Source: Syntrophaceae bacterium UBA2210 | Lineage (GTDB): Bacteria > Desulfobacterota > Syntrophia > Syntrophales > UBA2210 | Assembly: GCA_002327865.1 (NCBI GenBank) | Contig: DCUQ01000009.1 | Span: 160,823-224,822, forward strand | Length of the DNA stretch: 64,000 nucleotides | Direction: 5' to 3' | Part shown: positions 7,672 through 18,196 of the stretch, one piece after another | Layout: each line of letters opens with the position of its first letter | Numbering within the stretch: position 1 is the stretch's first letter | Notes under the pieces: model-generated | Database searches by the model: none | What the model saw: the letters and a program-made list of their open reading frames with translations, nothing else | What the model was told of the DNA's origin: nothing | Made by a program: the position numbers and the translations under genes

Positions 7672-10039
7672 TAGGCAAAATTCAGTGAAAGATATAAGGA
7701 AGAGAAGGACAAAGAATGCCGGATTTATAAAGAGAATTCTTGTATGGACTTTAGTCATCTCTCTCCTTCTGATTCTCGCAGGGGCGGGATTCATCTATTC
7801 TATTGTGGATGACCTGCCCAGTATAGCTTCACTGAAGGATTACCGCCCCAGTATCATTACAAAGGTATATGCGAATGAAGGTCAATTGATCGACGAGTTT
7901 TATCTTGAAGACAGAAAAGTCGTGCAGGTTACCGATCTGCCCAAATTTGTCATACAGTCGTTTGTGGCGGCGGAGGATGCACGTTTTTTCCGCCACCAGG
8001 GAATCGATATCAGCAGCATTATCAGGGCGTTCTTTAAAAACATGGAAGCGGGAACAATCGTTCAGGGCGGGAGTACCATAACGCAGCAGGTTGCAAAATC
8101 GCTCTTCCTGACACCGGAAAGGAAATACATCAGGAAATTAAAGGAGGCTATTCTCGCCTACAAGATAGACAGATATTTAAAGAAATATGAAATACTCAAT
8201 CTCTATCTGAACCACATCTATCTAGGGCATGGAGCGTACGGCATAGAAGCCGCTTCGCAACACTATTTCGGAAAATCCGCCGAATCGCTTACCCTGCCTG
8301 AAGCGGCTCTCATTGCCGGCCTTCCCAAGGCTCCCAATAGATATTCCCCCCTGCTGTATCCGGAACACGCCTACAAGCGGCAGGTCTACGTTCTGAACAG
8401 AATGGAAGAGGACGGGTATATAACGGAAGCGGAAAAGGCGGCAGCAATCGCAACACCGGTGGAACTGAAACAGGCTGAAACCAAGGCTAAGATAGCACCC
8501 TATTTCACCGAAAATGTCCGCCGGTATATCCAGGCCAAATATGGCAGCAACGTTTTGTATAGCGAAGGACTCGAAGTATATACCACTCTCGATATAACAT
8601 GCCAGAAGGCAGCCCGCGACGCCATGGAAAGAGGGCTGAGAGAACTGGACAAGAGACAGGGGTACAGGGGAGCCTTGCAAAGGGTACCCGAAGAAGAAAT
8701 AGACTCTTTTATAAAAGAAATGAAAGTGGGACCGCATGAATTGCCGGCAGGACATATTGTGAAGGCAATCGTGGTTGCCGTAGACAGCGATAAAAAGATT
8801 GTACGATTACGGCTGGGCGAATACGAGGGTACCATGGATCTGAAGGAGATGTCGTGGGCCAGGACACCCGATCCGGACACTGCCTATAATGCTGCAAGAG
8901 TGAAAGACCCTGCGGGCGTGATCAAGACAGGAGATGTCGTTCAAGTAAAGATCCTGAGTGAAACGGACGGGAAACTGGAACTGTCTCTCGAACAGGAACC
9001 GCTGGTGCAGGGCGCGCTTCTCGCCATGAATGCGAATACCGGAGAGATAAAGGCGATGGTCGGGGGAAGAAGCTACAGAAAGAGCGAATTCAACCGCGCT
9101 ACACAGGCAAAGAGACAACCCGGATCTGCTTTTAAGCCTTTTATATTCACAGCAGCTTTCGACAAGGGGATGACTCCAGCTACCACAATTATCGACAGTC
9201 CTGTTATTTACAAGGATACGCTGAAGGACAGCACGTGGAAACCACAAAATTTTTCTGAAAAATTTTACGGCCCCACAACCCTGAGAACCGCGCTAATCAA
9301 ATCGAGGAATCTGGTAACGATAAAACTTTTACAGGAAATCGGCATAAATTATGCCGCCGACTATGCCGTTAACATGGGAATAACAACCCCGCTGACGAGA
9401 GACCTTTCAATGGCTCTCGGCACATCGGGTGTAACACTTCTGGACATGGTAAGAGGTTATGGCGTTTTCGCAAACGGCGGCAAGAAGGTCAAACCCTTTT
9501 TCATAAAAAAGATCGTTGACCGCACCGGAAACATAGTGGAAGAGAATACACCCGAAGTGGAACAGGCGATCGACCCATGTATTGCATATATAACTTCGCA
9601 TCTGCTCCAGGAGGTTGTAAAGAGTGGAACCGGCTGGCGGGTGAAAGCCCTCGGCAGACCCGTGGCCGGTAAAACAGGCACGACCAACGATCTCAAAGAT
9701 GCATGGTTTATGGGATTTACCCCTTCTATCGTCGCGGGGGTGTGGATCGGTTTTGACGATCTGAAACCCCTTGGGAAATATGAAACCGGGTCACGTGCGG
9801 CCAGCCCTGTCTTTCTCTATTTTATGGAAAAAGCGCTCGAGGGCACACCGGTTGAATCTTTCTCACCCCCCGAGGGAGTGGTATTTGCCAAGATAGATCC
9901 TGAAACGGGAGCACTGGCAGGTCCCGACACCGAAAAATATATATTCGAATGTTTCCTTGAAGGAACGGAGCCCACCGAAACTGTTCCCGAAAATGATGAT
10001 AACAAAGATGAGGGATTTTTCAGGTATGACGTCAACTAA
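7661..10039 (+). CDS. mrcA: Class A penicillin-binding protein 1A
   Basis: A bifunctional peptidoglycan glycosyltransferase/transpeptidase of 792 residues anchored by one N-terminal helix (about 24-48). The GT51 domain shows EDARFFRHQGID (catalytic Glu105) and QGGSTITQQ. An OB-like linker at about 365-450 precedes the transpeptidase domain, which has the serine motif SAFK (Ser489), SRN and KTGT (from Lys671). It polymerises glycan strands and cross-links them in the periplasm. The start overlaps tatC, giving a tatB-tatC-mrcA arrangement. The C-terminal tail is acidic. Confidence 0.95.
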   Translation: MINNRQNSVKDIRKRRTKNAGFIKRILVWTLVISLLLILAGAGFIYSIVDDLPSIASLKDYRPSIITKVYANEGQLIDEFYLEDRKVVQVTDLPKFVIQSFVAAEDARFFRHQGIDISSIIRAFFKNMEAGTIVQGGSTITQQVAKSLFLTPERKYIRKLKEAILAYKIDRYLKKYEILNLYLNHIYLGHGAYGIEAASQHYFGKSAESLTLPEAALIAGLPKAPNRYSPLLYPEHAYKRQVYVLNRMEEDGYITEAEKAAAIATPVELKQAETKAKIAPYFTENVRRYIQAKYGSNVLYSEGLEVYTTLDITCQKAARDAMERGLRELDKRQGYRGALQRVPEEEIDSFIKEMKVGPHELPAGHIVKAIVVAVDSDKKIVRLRLGEYEGTMDLKEMSWARTPDPDTAYNAARVKDPAGVIKTGDVVQVKILSETDGKLELSLEQEPLVQGALLAMNANTGEIKAMVGGRSYRKSEFNRATQAKRQPGSAFKPFIFTAAFDKGMTPATTIIDSPVIYKDTLKDSTWKPQNFSEKFYGPTTLRTALIKSRNLVTIKLLQEIGINYAADYAVNMGITTPLTRDLSMALGTSGVTLLDMVRGYGVFANGGKKVKPFFIKKIVDRTGNIVEENTPEVEQAIDPCIAYITSHLLQEVVKSGTGWRVKALGRPVAGKTGTTNDLKDAWFMGFTPSIVAGVWIGFDDLKPLGKYETGSRAASPVFLYFMEKALEGTPVESFSPPEGVVFAKIDPETGALAGPDTEKYIFECFLEGTEPTETVPENDDNKDEGFFRYDVN

Positions 10040-10201
10040 GCGAATTAACTGCTACAAAATCCCTTTGGGGCGACAACCAGGGAAAACGCCCTTCAAATAG
10101 TAAACTGACACTTTTCAAAGACTGATTCTCTCGACTATCCGTATATCAATCCGGCATTTTTTCCGATGAACTGTTTCTATTTTTTGCGAAGTGGTTTTTT
10201 A

Positions 10202-12085
10202 TTACTGACCATCGATCGTTTCGACTTCCCCTGAAAAGGGAATGGTCAATTCATACGTACCCGACCTGACAACCGCACGCATGGGGAAAGGTGCCTTTTC
10301 AAAAACTTTCAGCATAGGCTTATTCTCTGTGAGAACATCCGCAGTGAACCCTTCAATACCTCGTCTTCTTGCTATCTTTATCAACATTTCCAGCAGGAAT
10401 GACCCGATTCCCGTATTTTGAAATTTTTCATCCACGATAAACGCCACATCGGCGTATGGGCGATCTTTTGAAAGTGCATATCGCCCCTCCGCAATGATGC
10501 GTTCGATTCCTGATTCTTCGATAAGACCAACGATCGACATAACATGCAGATAATCGACATTTACATATTCCTGCATTGTTATGTGCGGCATGGTTTTTAT
10601 GGGGTTGAAATAGCGGTAATAAACCGCCTGGCCGGAGAAGCGGTAGAAGAGTTTTCTCATTTCTTCTTCATCCGATGGTCGTATGACGCGAAAGTGAACG
10701 GGGATACGCTCTTTGAAGACATGCGTACACGATATGTTCGCAGGATAACGATGGCCGGAGTCGGTGAGATAGATCTGGTCCGAATAGAGTATATTAGCCT
10801 TTTTTGCCATGGTTACTAATGCGCCGCGATCATCCGGATGTGCGATGTCGATCAACGCCAAAGCACGTTCACGCGTGCTCCTGCCCCTCATTGAGGCTAC
10901 ACCGTATTCGGTTATAATCAGATCCAACGATTCTCTGTTTGTAAACTGATGAGGGAAATCGTCGACTGAAAGCAATATATTTGATTTTCCTTCCCGGTTA
11001 CGACTCGGCAAAGCGAAAATACTTCTGCCGCCTTTGGAGAGTGCGGCACCCGTGAAAGCCTCCTGTGCTTCACCGGGACCCGGATTTACATTACCCCTTC
11101 CTGTGTGGAGGGCAATATTGCCGGTCAGATCCACCTTCCGTGCCTGGATAATCGTGATAAAATGATCATTAAGACCCATGCTGCCGGGATTGCTGACTAT
11201 ATCTATTCCCTGGAATTCCACCAGAGGATTGCGATCCAGCCATTTCATCAATTTCGGGGTTCCCATCGCATATGAGACCACGCTCTTATGACTGAACAGG
11301 CTTTTGTGCCTGTTTGTGACGGCTCCCGATTTTATGAGATCCATGAGGGCATCCGTTATCAGAATAGAGTGAATTCCCAGATTTCGTTTGTGCATGAGAT
11401 GTTTTGAAAGTGCCTCAAACAGCGGGCCTATCAAGAACGCGATACAGCTCCCGTCTTCCACTATAGAGGCGACATTTGCGGCAACGCTGTCAAAAACCGC
11501 GTCGACGGGCCATCGGGAAAAATAAATGGGCGGCTCGGTAGCTTTGACTAGATAGTCGAACGCGTCCGTATGCACAACGGTGTCTCCGTGGGTACATGGT
11601 ACATGCTCGTTAATTTCGCCTACAACAAGAGACGCGTGTTCCATGGCATGCCTTGCCGCATCTACGGATACACCAAAACTGGAAAATCCCGAATCATCAG
11701 GAGGTGATATCTGTATAAACGCTGCGTCAACATCAATAATGCCTGATTTAAACAGCCATGGTATTCTTGAAGCACGGCTCGGTATAAAATCCACCCTCCC
11801 GGCGGTTATTGCCTCACTGGCTAACCAGCCGGAGAAGAATGTCTTGAGCCGATATTTGCTTGAGGATCGTTCGTCGACGGGAAGCGCATCCCCAAGACTC
11901 AGAATCTGGATAAGTTCCAGATCTCTCAGGTTATTCGCGCTGGAGGAGATCAGGTGTTTCACCAGTGTACGCGGTTCAGCCACGCCTGTCCCCAGAAAAA
12001 TATTCATACCGGGCTTTATCTTCTCCAGCACCGTTTCAGGAGGCACTATTTTGCGCTGATATTCAGGCAAGGATTTGTGACTCAT
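10202..12085 (-). CDS. Acetyl-CoA hydrolase/CoA-transferase fused to a GNAT acetyltransferase
   Basis: A 627-residue two-domain protein. Residues 1 to about 440 are an acetyl-CoA hydrolase/4-hydroxybutyrate CoA-transferase-type enzyme: PGMNIFLGTGVAEPR at the start and ITEYGVASMRGRS near the end, where the glutamate is the expected thioester-forming residue. From about residue 465 a GNAT domain follows, with an acetyl-CoA loop resembling QNTGIGSFLLEML. Such fusions are known in anaerobic bacteria. The specificity is not visible; short-chain acyl-CoA/acetate exchange is the likely reaction, and the GNAT half may regulate or sense acyl-CoA. Confidence 0.8.
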   Translation of the reverse strand: MSHKSLPEYQRKIVPPETVLEKIKPGMNIFLGTGVAEPRTLVKHLISSSANNLRDLELIQILSLGDALPVDERSSSKYRLKTFFSGWLASEAITAGRVDFIPSRASRIPWLFKSGIIDVDAAFIQISPPDDSGFSSFGVSVDAARHAMEHASLVVGEINEHVPCTHGDTVVHTDAFDYLVKATEPPIYFSRWPVDAVFDSVAANVASIVEDGSCIAFLIGPLFEALSKHLMHKRNLGIHSILITDALMDLIKSGAVTNRHKSLFSHKSVVSYAMGTPKLMKWLDRNPLVEFQGIDIVSNPGSMGLNDHFITIIQARKVDLTGNIALHTGRGNVNPGPGEAQEAFTGAALSKGGRSIFALPSRNREGKSNILLSVDDFPHQFTNRESLDLIITEYGVASMRGRSTRERALALIDIAHPDDRGALVTMAKKANILYSDQIYLTDSGHRYPANISCTHVFKERIPVHFRVIRPSDEEEMRKLFYRFSGQAVYYRYFNPIKTMPHITMQEYVNVDYLHVMSIVGLIEESGIERIIAEGRYALSKDRPYADVAFIVDEKFQNTGIGSFLLEMLIKIARRRGIEGFTADVLTENKPMLKVFEKAPFPMRAVVRSGTYELTIPFSGEVETIDGQ

Positions 12086-12100
12086 AATTAATATTGCTCC

Positions 12101-13267
12101 TTACTCCGGAGGCTTCTTTTTGGAACCGCTGTACAGTTCATACTCGAGAAGTCTGCATTCAATATTACTATTGTAGAAAGGGGTCCTTGACTTCGCTCTT
12201 AGCCCTACATGTTTTGCCAGCTCAACGTTTCCCGTAAATATGTATCCGCGGTATCCTGCGCATTGCTGTTTAAAATAATCTCCAATTCTCTTATATACAT
12301 CTCCCAGTTCCCTGATCTCTCCCATTCTTTCCCCGTACTCCGGATTCAGGACTACAACTCCCGTTTTTCCAGGGATCACCGTATCGGCGAAGTCACAAAT
12401 TTCAAAATCTATCAGGTGTTCCACCCCGGCCGCAGCGGCGTTGATTTTCGCAGCTCCGACCGCCCGGGGATCAATGTCCGTAGCGATTATCTTTACCGGG
12501 GAAGCTTTTTTCGCTTTTTCGGCAAACCCCTTCATTTTTCTCCACTGCGGTTTGCTGAATTCATTTACATGCATGAAGCCATAGTTGTTTCTCATGGCCC
12601 CGGGGTCTCTCCCGGCCGCCATCAGTGCGGCCTCTATGGCGAGCGTTCCGCTTCCACACATGGGATTTATGAAATTTTCTCCTTTTCCCCATCCGGTCGC
12701 CAGGATTACGGCGGCCGCCAGGGTTTCCTGCATCGGGGCGGCAAGGGGGATCTTCCTGTATCCCCGGCGGGAAAGGGATTCGCCCGAGGTGTCTATGTAA
12801 ATTCCGCACCTGTTATTCTTCCAATAGATAAATACGACCGACCGGTCTTTTTTGGGGCCGGAGGAGGGCCGTGAGTCGAACTTCTTATAGAACCGGTCGA
12901 CTATGGCATCTTTGCCCCTCAGATTGGCAAATCGGCTGTCCTTGACGGAGGGATTGTCGACGGAGGAGGTTACACAGATATACCCGTTTTTGAGGAAGTA
13001 GTCTTCCCAGGGAATATCCAGCATCTTTTTATATAGATCGTCGGGACTCCGTGCGGTGAAGCTTTCGAGCAGATAGAGAACTTTTTGCCCCGTGCGTATT
13101 GAGAGATTGAGCCTCATTGCATCAGCAAGTGTGCCTTCCGTTTCCATGCCTGCAATCGATTCGGTCCGCACGGGAAATCCCAGAGCGATAACCTCTTCTT
13201 TCAGAAAAGGAGCAATCCCCTTGGCGCACGTGATCATGATAGCGCTTTTTCTTGTAAACAGTGACAT
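12101..13267 (-). CDS. THUMP-domain rRNA guanine-N2 methyltransferase, RlmL-N/YcbY-like
   Basis: A 388-residue SAM-dependent RNA methyltransferase. An N-terminal ferredoxin-like/THUMP region (about 10-165) precedes a Rossmann methyltransferase domain with motif I NPMCGSGTLAIEAALMA and the catalytic NPEYGER motif. These are the signatures of the RlmL/YpsC family, which modifies guanine N2 in 23S rRNA. There is no C-terminal RlmK domain, so it matches the single-activity form. It lies 15 bases from the CoA-transferase gene on the same strand. The exact target base cannot be read from sequence. Confidence 0.85.
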   Translation of the reverse strand: MSLFTRKSAIMITCAKGIAPFLKEEVIALGFPVRTESIAGMETEGTLADAMRLNLSIRTGQKVLYLLESFTARSPDDLYKKMLDIPWEDYFLKNGYICVTSSVDNPSVKDSRFANLRGKDAIVDRFYKKFDSRPSSGPKKDRSVVFIYWKNNRCGIYIDTSGESLSRRGYRKIPLAAPMQETLAAAVILATGWGKGENFINPMCGSGTLAIEAALMAAGRDPGAMRNNYGFMHVNEFSKPQWRKMKGFAEKAKKASPVKIIATDIDPRAVGAAKINAAAAGVEHLIDFEICDFADTVIPGKTGVVVLNPEYGERMGEIRELGDVYKRIGDYFKQQCAGYRGYIFTGNVELAKHVGLRAKSRTPFYNSNIECRLLEYELYSGSKKKPPE

Positions 13268-13316
13268 CGGTACCCTGATTTCTTATACTTCGGGCTGGAG
13301 GGGTTCCTTAACAATC

Positions 13317-14018
13317 CTATTCAATATCGGCAAATTTATAACCGAAACCCCTTACTGTGAGGACATATTGTGGTCGTGCCATATCTTCTTCTATCTGCGC
13401 CCTGAGCCGCTTGACGTGAACATCGACTGTTCTCGGTTCCACAAACGTTTCATCTCCCCACACACGATCCAGCAACTGATCCCTTGTATAAACCCTTCCG
13501 GGACTCAGGGCAAGAAATTTTAAGAGTTTGAACTCGGTGGGGCTCAGATCAACTCTCCTGTTTCCCACGGTAACCGAATGAGTGTCATAGTCTATATGAA
13601 GATTCTTATAGGTAAACACACCCTTCTCCACCGCTTCTTTCTGAAGGGTCGACCTTCGTAAGACGGCGTGCACACGGGCCAGCAGCTCCCTCACGCTGAA
13701 AGGCTTTGTCATATAGTCGTCAGCCCCCACTTCGAGACCAAGGATCTTGTCGATCTCCTCCCCCTTTGCCGTCAGCATGATGATGGGCAGCGCGGAATGT
13801 TCGGGATCGTTTCTTATCCGTCTGCAGACATCCATCCCCTGAATTCCGGGTAGCATTAGATCCAGGATAATTAAACGGGGCTTACGGGTCCTGACCTGTC
13901 TCAGCGCTGTTTCTCCATCGTACGCCTTTACAACGGTAAACCCGTTTTTTTCAAGATTATAGGCAATCAAATCGACAAGGTCTTTTTCATCGTCTACGAC
14001 CAGTATGCTGTCAGCCAT
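13317..14018 (-). CDS. phoB: Phosphate regulon response regulator PhoB
   Basis: An OmpR/PhoB-type response regulator of 233 residues. The receiver domain has acidic pocket residues DDE near 9-11, the phosphoacceptor Asp53 in LDLMLPG, and KPF near 105. A winged-helix DNA-binding domain follows (about 135-230). Its place directly after phoR and the pst-phoU genes identifies it as PhoB. It probably binds the Pho box upstream of pstS in this window, forming the usual autoregulated circuit. Confidence 0.93.
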   Translation of the reverse strand: MADSILVVDDEKDLVDLIAYNLEKNGFTVVKAYDGETALRQVRTRKPRLIILDLMLPGIQGMDVCRRIRNDPEHSALPIIMLTAKGEEIDKILGLEVGADDYMTKPFSVRELLARVHAVLRRSTLQKEAVEKGVFTYKNLHIDYDTHSVTVGNRRVDLSPTEFKLLKFLALSPGRVYTRDQLLDRVWGDETFVEPRTVDVHVKRLRAQIEEDMARPQYVLTVRGFGYKFADIE

Positions 14019-14059
14019 ACCTATATTGCCTTCTCAGTTTATAGTTTGCCTGGAAGCTC

Positions 14060-15826
14060 TCAAGCAATTAGATCTTCCTGAAAAGCAGGAAAGATCAGAC
14101 AGACGGTGGTTCCCTTCCCCAATTGACTCTTTACTTCCATCCTGCCGTTGTGAGCCGTCATAAGGTGTTTAACAATCGATAATCCCAGGCCGGTTCCTCC
14201 CAGTTCTCTCGACCGCGCTTTATCAACACGGTAGAAGCGCTCGCCTAATCTTGGGATTTCACCTTTTGGAATACCGATCCCCGTATCACTGATTTCGACA
14301 CGGACATTGCCGTCTTTTCCGTCATAGACCCTGATAAGGATTTTCCCCTTATCTGGCGTGAATTTTACCGCATTATCAAGGACATTCAATAATATCTGGT
14401 GCATCCTGTCTCTGTCAGCCCATACCGGAGGAAGATCATCAGGCATTTCCTTCTCGATTACAAGCCTTTTCTCGAATGCACGTGTCTCGATTACAGGCAG
14501 GATATTTTCGATAACACCTTCCAGAAAAACCTCTTCAAAGAAAAAACTCATTTCTCCAAGCTCGGCATCGGAGATTACCAGCAGATCGTCTACCATACGG
14601 TTTAGACGCTCGGCATGCTTTTGGATAATTCGCAGAAATTTCTGTGCCGCCTCCTTTTCATAGAGGGCACCTTCTTCCAGCGTTTCAATAAAACCGAGGA
14701 TGGCCGTTAAAGGAGTTTTTATCTCATGTGTCACATTAGCCACAAAATCGGCACGCGTTTTCTCCAATTTCTTGAGGCGGGTTACGTCGTGCAGTACGAT
14801 CATTGTTTTTTCCTGACCTTTCGGAAGTTCTTGAACCGGTGAAAGAGTAACTTCCAGCGTGGCAGGATCTTCTGCTTCGAGAACAATCTCCAGCGAAAGG
14901 GGTATGCCCGTTTCCTTGAAACGGTCAAGAGCTTTTTGCATGTCTGCATTTCTGAAAGCCTCGAGAGGTGTCTTACCGATGATATCTAAAGAACGCACCT
15001 TGAAAATCTTCATGGATGCATTATTTATCGTTTCTATCCTGTCATCTGTATCGAGAACCAGGATACCGGCTTCCATACTGGCAAAAACCGATTTCAGCTT
15101 ACCCTTCTCTTCATTAGCCGACCTGATTTTTTCCTTGAGTTCCATTACCATGTAATTAATGTTTCTGGCCAGCCGCCCGGTCTCATCGACTGAATTGATC
15201 ATAAGACTTCCCGGATCTTCCCCTTCTCGTAACCGTTTGGTAAATCGTTCCATCTCATGAATCGGCGATGTTAATCTGGACGTGAATATAAAGGCGACCA
15301 AAAACGACAGGATTCCGACAATAAGAAACGACTGCAAGATGAGCACATCTATTTCTCTGACATAATGCCGAACCTCGGCAAGAGGACGCGACATCCGTAT
15401 GTATCCTTTTATGCTGTCTTCCTTTTTAACAGGTACTGCGACATACAACGTTTCCATTCCGAGGGTTTTGCTGAAACGTACCGACATGCCGGTGTTCTTT
15501 ACCCGTGCTTCCTGAATCTCAGGCCGGTTCAGATGATTATCCATCCGTGAAGCCTCCTCTTCCGAATCCGCGAGTACGATCCCTTCGGCATCTATCAGTG
15601 TGATACGCGCATCCGACATTTCAGATAAACTGTCAATTCCGGAAATTATTGCCGGTTGAGAAGGGTTGACGCTTAGCATCTGGGCACAGGACAGGAGTTC
15701 CTTTTCGATTCTCTCCACCAACCTGGATTTTACCTGCTTGGTGGCATACACTCCCACACTTAGCATCGCTACCAGTGTGATAACGAGATATGTTCCAAAA
15801 ATTTTATAGAAAAGACTGTTCTTCAT
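14060..15826 (-). CDS. phoR: Phosphate regulon sensor histidine kinase PhoR
   Basis: A 588-residue membrane kinase. Two helices (about 8-28 and 163-185) bracket a periplasmic domain of about 130 residues, much larger than in E. coli PhoR. HAMP, PAS, HisKA (FVANVTHEIKTPLTAILGF) and HATPase_c domains follow, with N (LDNAVKFTPD) and G boxes (DTGIGIP, GGTGLGLS) present. It controls PhoB according to phosphate supply, with PhoU and the Pst transporter as the sensing complex. The gene sits between phoU and phoB in one directional cluster. Confidence 0.92.
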   Translation of the reverse strand: MKNSLFYKIFGTYLVITLVAMLSVGVYATKQVKSRLVERIEKELLSCAQMLSVNPSQPAIISGIDSLSEMSDARITLIDAEGIVLADSEEEASRMDNHLNRPEIQEARVKNTGMSVRFSKTLGMETLYVAVPVKKEDSIKGYIRMSRPLAEVRHYVREIDVLILQSFLIVGILSFLVAFIFTSRLTSPIHEMERFTKRLREGEDPGSLMINSVDETGRLARNINYMVMELKEKIRSANEEKGKLKSVFASMEAGILVLDTDDRIETINNASMKIFKVRSLDIIGKTPLEAFRNADMQKALDRFKETGIPLSLEIVLEAEDPATLEVTLSPVQELPKGQEKTMIVLHDVTRLKKLEKTRADFVANVTHEIKTPLTAILGFIETLEEGALYEKEAAQKFLRIIQKHAERLNRMVDDLLVISDAELGEMSFFFEEVFLEGVIENILPVIETRAFEKRLVIEKEMPDDLPPVWADRDRMHQILLNVLDNAVKFTPDKGKILIRVYDGKDGNVRVEISDTGIGIPKGEIPRLGERFYRVDKARSRELGGTGLGLSIVKHLMTAHNGRMEVKSQLGKGTTVCLIFPAFQEDLIA

Positions 15827-15871
15827 ATGTTCACCGGATAGTTCCGCCCTGGTACGAGCAGGCTTATCTTT

Positions 15872-16549
15872 TTACTTTTGGTGCCGGTGTCGTACATTTT
15901 TTCCTGTGACCATGTATATCACCATCTTTGCAATACTTTCCGCATGATCCGAGATCCTTTCAAGATTTTTCGATATCTGCGTAATCAGCAAAGACCTGTG
16001 AATCGTTTTGGGGTCTTCCAGCATGAATGTGAGAAGCTCTCTGAATATCTGCTCATTAAGCTTGTCCACTTCCTCGTCCTTTTCTCTAACATCGCCGGCT
16101 ATTCCACAATCTTCTTTAACCAGAGCGTCCAGACTTTCACGAACCATCTCCCGGGTAATGTCAGCCATACGTGGAAGATCGATATACGGTTTCACGGGAG
16201 GAACCTCATTCAGCATTACAACTCTCCGCGCTATATTGGCCGCAATATCCCCGATTCTTTCCAGGTGGCCGTTAACTTTGATGGCGGTAGCGATAAATCT
16301 GAGGTCTTTCGCGGTCGGTTGCCGTAACGCCAGGAGACGAATGCATTGTTCTTCAACTTTTTCGTCAAGTTCATCGATATGCTCATCGTTGGCAATGACA
16401 CTATGTGCCAGATCCGAATCTCTGTCCATGAGCGAGCTCATCGCGCGTTGAATTGCCTGTTCAACAAGGGCTCCTTCATAGAGAAGATTTTTCTTGATAT
16501 CCTGTAATTCCTTTTCGTATTGAACACTGGTATGTGATTTTTCCGTCAT
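15872..16549 (-). CDS. phoU: Phosphate transport regulator PhoU
   Basis: A 225-residue all-helical protein with the two tandem PhoU repeats (about 10-110 and 115-215). Family motifs are visible: the RLLALRQPTAKDLRFI segment and, in the second half, the ISKNLERISDHAESIA metal-binding segment. PhoU couples the Pst transporter to PhoR and dampens phosphate uptake. It follows pstB by 22 bases, so it is expected on the pst transcript. No oddities seen. Confidence 0.95.
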   Translation of the reverse strand: MTEKSHTSVQYEKELQDIKKNLLYEGALVEQAIQRAMSSLMDRDSDLAHSVIANDEHIDELDEKVEEQCIRLLALRQPTAKDLRFIATAIKVNGHLERIGDIAANIARRVVMLNEVPPVKPYIDLPRMADITREMVRESLDALVKEDCGIAGDVREKDEEVDKLNEQIFRELLTFMLEDPKTIHRSLLITQISKNLERISDHAESIAKMVIYMVTGKNVRHRHQK

Positions 16550-16571
16550 ACGCCGCTCCTTTGGTTATTTC

Positions 16572-17348
16572 TCAACCGAACCTGCCGGTAATATAATCTT
16601 CGGTTTGACTTACATCCGGATTTGTAAAAAGCTTTTCCGTGGGATTATACTCTATAAGCTTCCCGAGGTAAAAGAATCCGGTGTAATCGGATATCCGTGC
16701 CGCCTGCTGCATGTTGTGCGTCACAATGATGATCGTATAATCCCTTTTCAGCTCTTCGATCAATTCTTCTATCTTTGCCGTTGAAATAGGGTCCAATGCG
16801 GAGGTCGGTTCGTCCATCAGGAGAATTTCCGGTTTCATGGCAAGTGCCCTGGCGATGCAGATTCTCTGCTGTTGACCGCCTGAAAGCATCATTGCGGATT
16901 GCCCGAGGATATCTTTTACCTCATCCCACAAGGAGGCCTGCCTCAAGCTCTGCTCAACCAGTTCTCCCAGTGCTTCCTTGGTTTTTATACCCGAGAGCCG
17001 CGGCCCGTAGATGATGTTATTGAAAATCGATTTCGGGAAGGGGTTCGGTTTCTGAAATACCATACCGATTTTTCTTCGTATATCAACAGGATCAACATCC
17101 GGAGCATAAATGTTCTTTCCTTCAAATATAACCTCACCTTCGACCCGCGTTCCATCTATGAGATCATTCATCCGGTTGAGCAACCGCAGGAGGGTCGATT
17201 TACCACACCCCGATGGACCGATAAGCGCCGTTACCTTGTTGCGTTCAAAATTCATGGTTACATCTTCCAGCGCCTTGAAATCACTATAATAAAAGTTTAC
17301 ATTTTTTGTTTTTATAACATCATTATGGTCATGCTTCACTGTTACCAC
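16572..17348 (-). CDS. pstB: Phosphate ABC transporter ATP-binding protein PstB
   Basis: The 258-residue ATPase of the high-affinity phosphate importer. Walker A is GPSGCGKST, the signature is MLSGGQQQR, and Walker B is [12 protein letters not shown]. The PstB-specific [15 protein letters not shown]-loop region is clear. The GTG start overlaps the end of pstA by seven bases, which indicates translational coupling. The C-terminal TGRFG ending is typical. Confidence 0.97.
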   Translation of the reverse strand: MVTVKHDHNDVIKTKNVNFYYSDFKALEDVTMNFERNKVTALIGPSGCGKSTLLRLLNRMNDLIDGTRVEGEVIFEGKNIYAPDVDPVDIRRKIGMVFQKPNPFPKSIFNNIIYGPRLSGIKTKEALGELVEQSLRQASLWDEVKDILGQSAMMLSGGQQQRICIARALAMKPEILLMDEPTSALDPISTAKIEELIEELKRDYTIIIVTHNMQQAARISDYTGFFYLGKLIEYNPTEKLFTNPDVSQTEDYITGRFG

Positions 17349-18196
17349 CTTTTTTTCTTCCTGATATAACTCCTTATGATAATTGCAATCAAGTCAATAC
17401 TGATAACAAGCACTACCAGGACAAGCGCGGTTCCGTATTGTATCTGCCTGGTTTCTTCTATATGTGTACCCGCGGTTGCCAGAACATATACATGGTAAGG
17501 AAGCGCCATCACTTCATCAAAGATCGACGTGGGAAGTTTCGCAGTAAAAAACGCGGCGGCCGTAAACATTATAGGCGCCGTTTCACCCGCTGCACGACCG
17601 ATTCCGAGAATCGATCCTGTCAGGATACCTGGCAGCGCGTTAGGTATTACAACCCGTAAGATCGTCTGCCATTTTGATACACCAAGTCCAAGAGACGCTT
17701 CTCTAAAGGTTTGTGGAACTGCTTTAAGAGCCTCTTCCGATGCTCCGATAATCGTGGGGAGAATAAGAAATCCCAGTGTCAGCGAACCTGAAAGGATGCA
17801 CGATCCGAATTTTAGAAACACTACGAAGAGTCCCAATCCGAAAAGGCCGAATACGATTGAGGGCACCCCCGCCAGACAGTTGACCCCGACCCGTATCATC
17901 CGTATTACCGGTCCTCCCTTCGCGTATTCGCTCAAATATATGGCCGATGCGATACCGAGGGGCAGTGCCGTGACAATGGCACCGGCGGTCAGAAAAAAGG
18001 TCCCCAGGATCGCCGGCATTATTCCCCCTTTTGTCATAGAATCCCTCGGTGGCTGTGTCAGAAACTCCCAGCTGATAGCACCGATTCCATTTATAATTAT
18101 ATATATCAGAAATCCGCCGATCGCGATCGCTATAATCAGCGCACTCAATCGTGAAATAAAGAAAAACAGATGTTGTTTGAAATAGCGCCATTTCAT
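17342..18196 (-). CDS. pstA: Phosphate ABC transporter permease PstA
   Basis: One of the two membrane permeases of the phosphate importer, 284 residues with about six helices. The binding-protein-dependent transport loop [24 protein letters not shown] contacts PstB. PstA-typical [15 protein letters not shown] lies in the later membrane segment. It overlaps pstC by four bases and pstB by seven, so the three genes are tightly coupled. Confidence 0.96.
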   Translation of the reverse strand: MKWRYFKQHLFFFISRLSALIIAIAIGGFLIYIIINGIGAISWEFLTQPPRDSMTKGGIMPAILGTFFLTAGAIVTALPLGIASAIYLSEYAKGGPVIRMIRVGVNCLAGVPSIVFGLFGLGLFVVFLKFGSCILSGSLTLGFLILPTIIGASEEALKAVPQTFREASLGLGVSKWQTILRVVIPNALPGILTGSILGIGRAAGETAPIMFTAAAFFTAKLPTSIFDEVMALPYHVYVLATAGTHIEETRQIQYGTALVLVVLVISIDLIAIIIRSYIRKKKRW

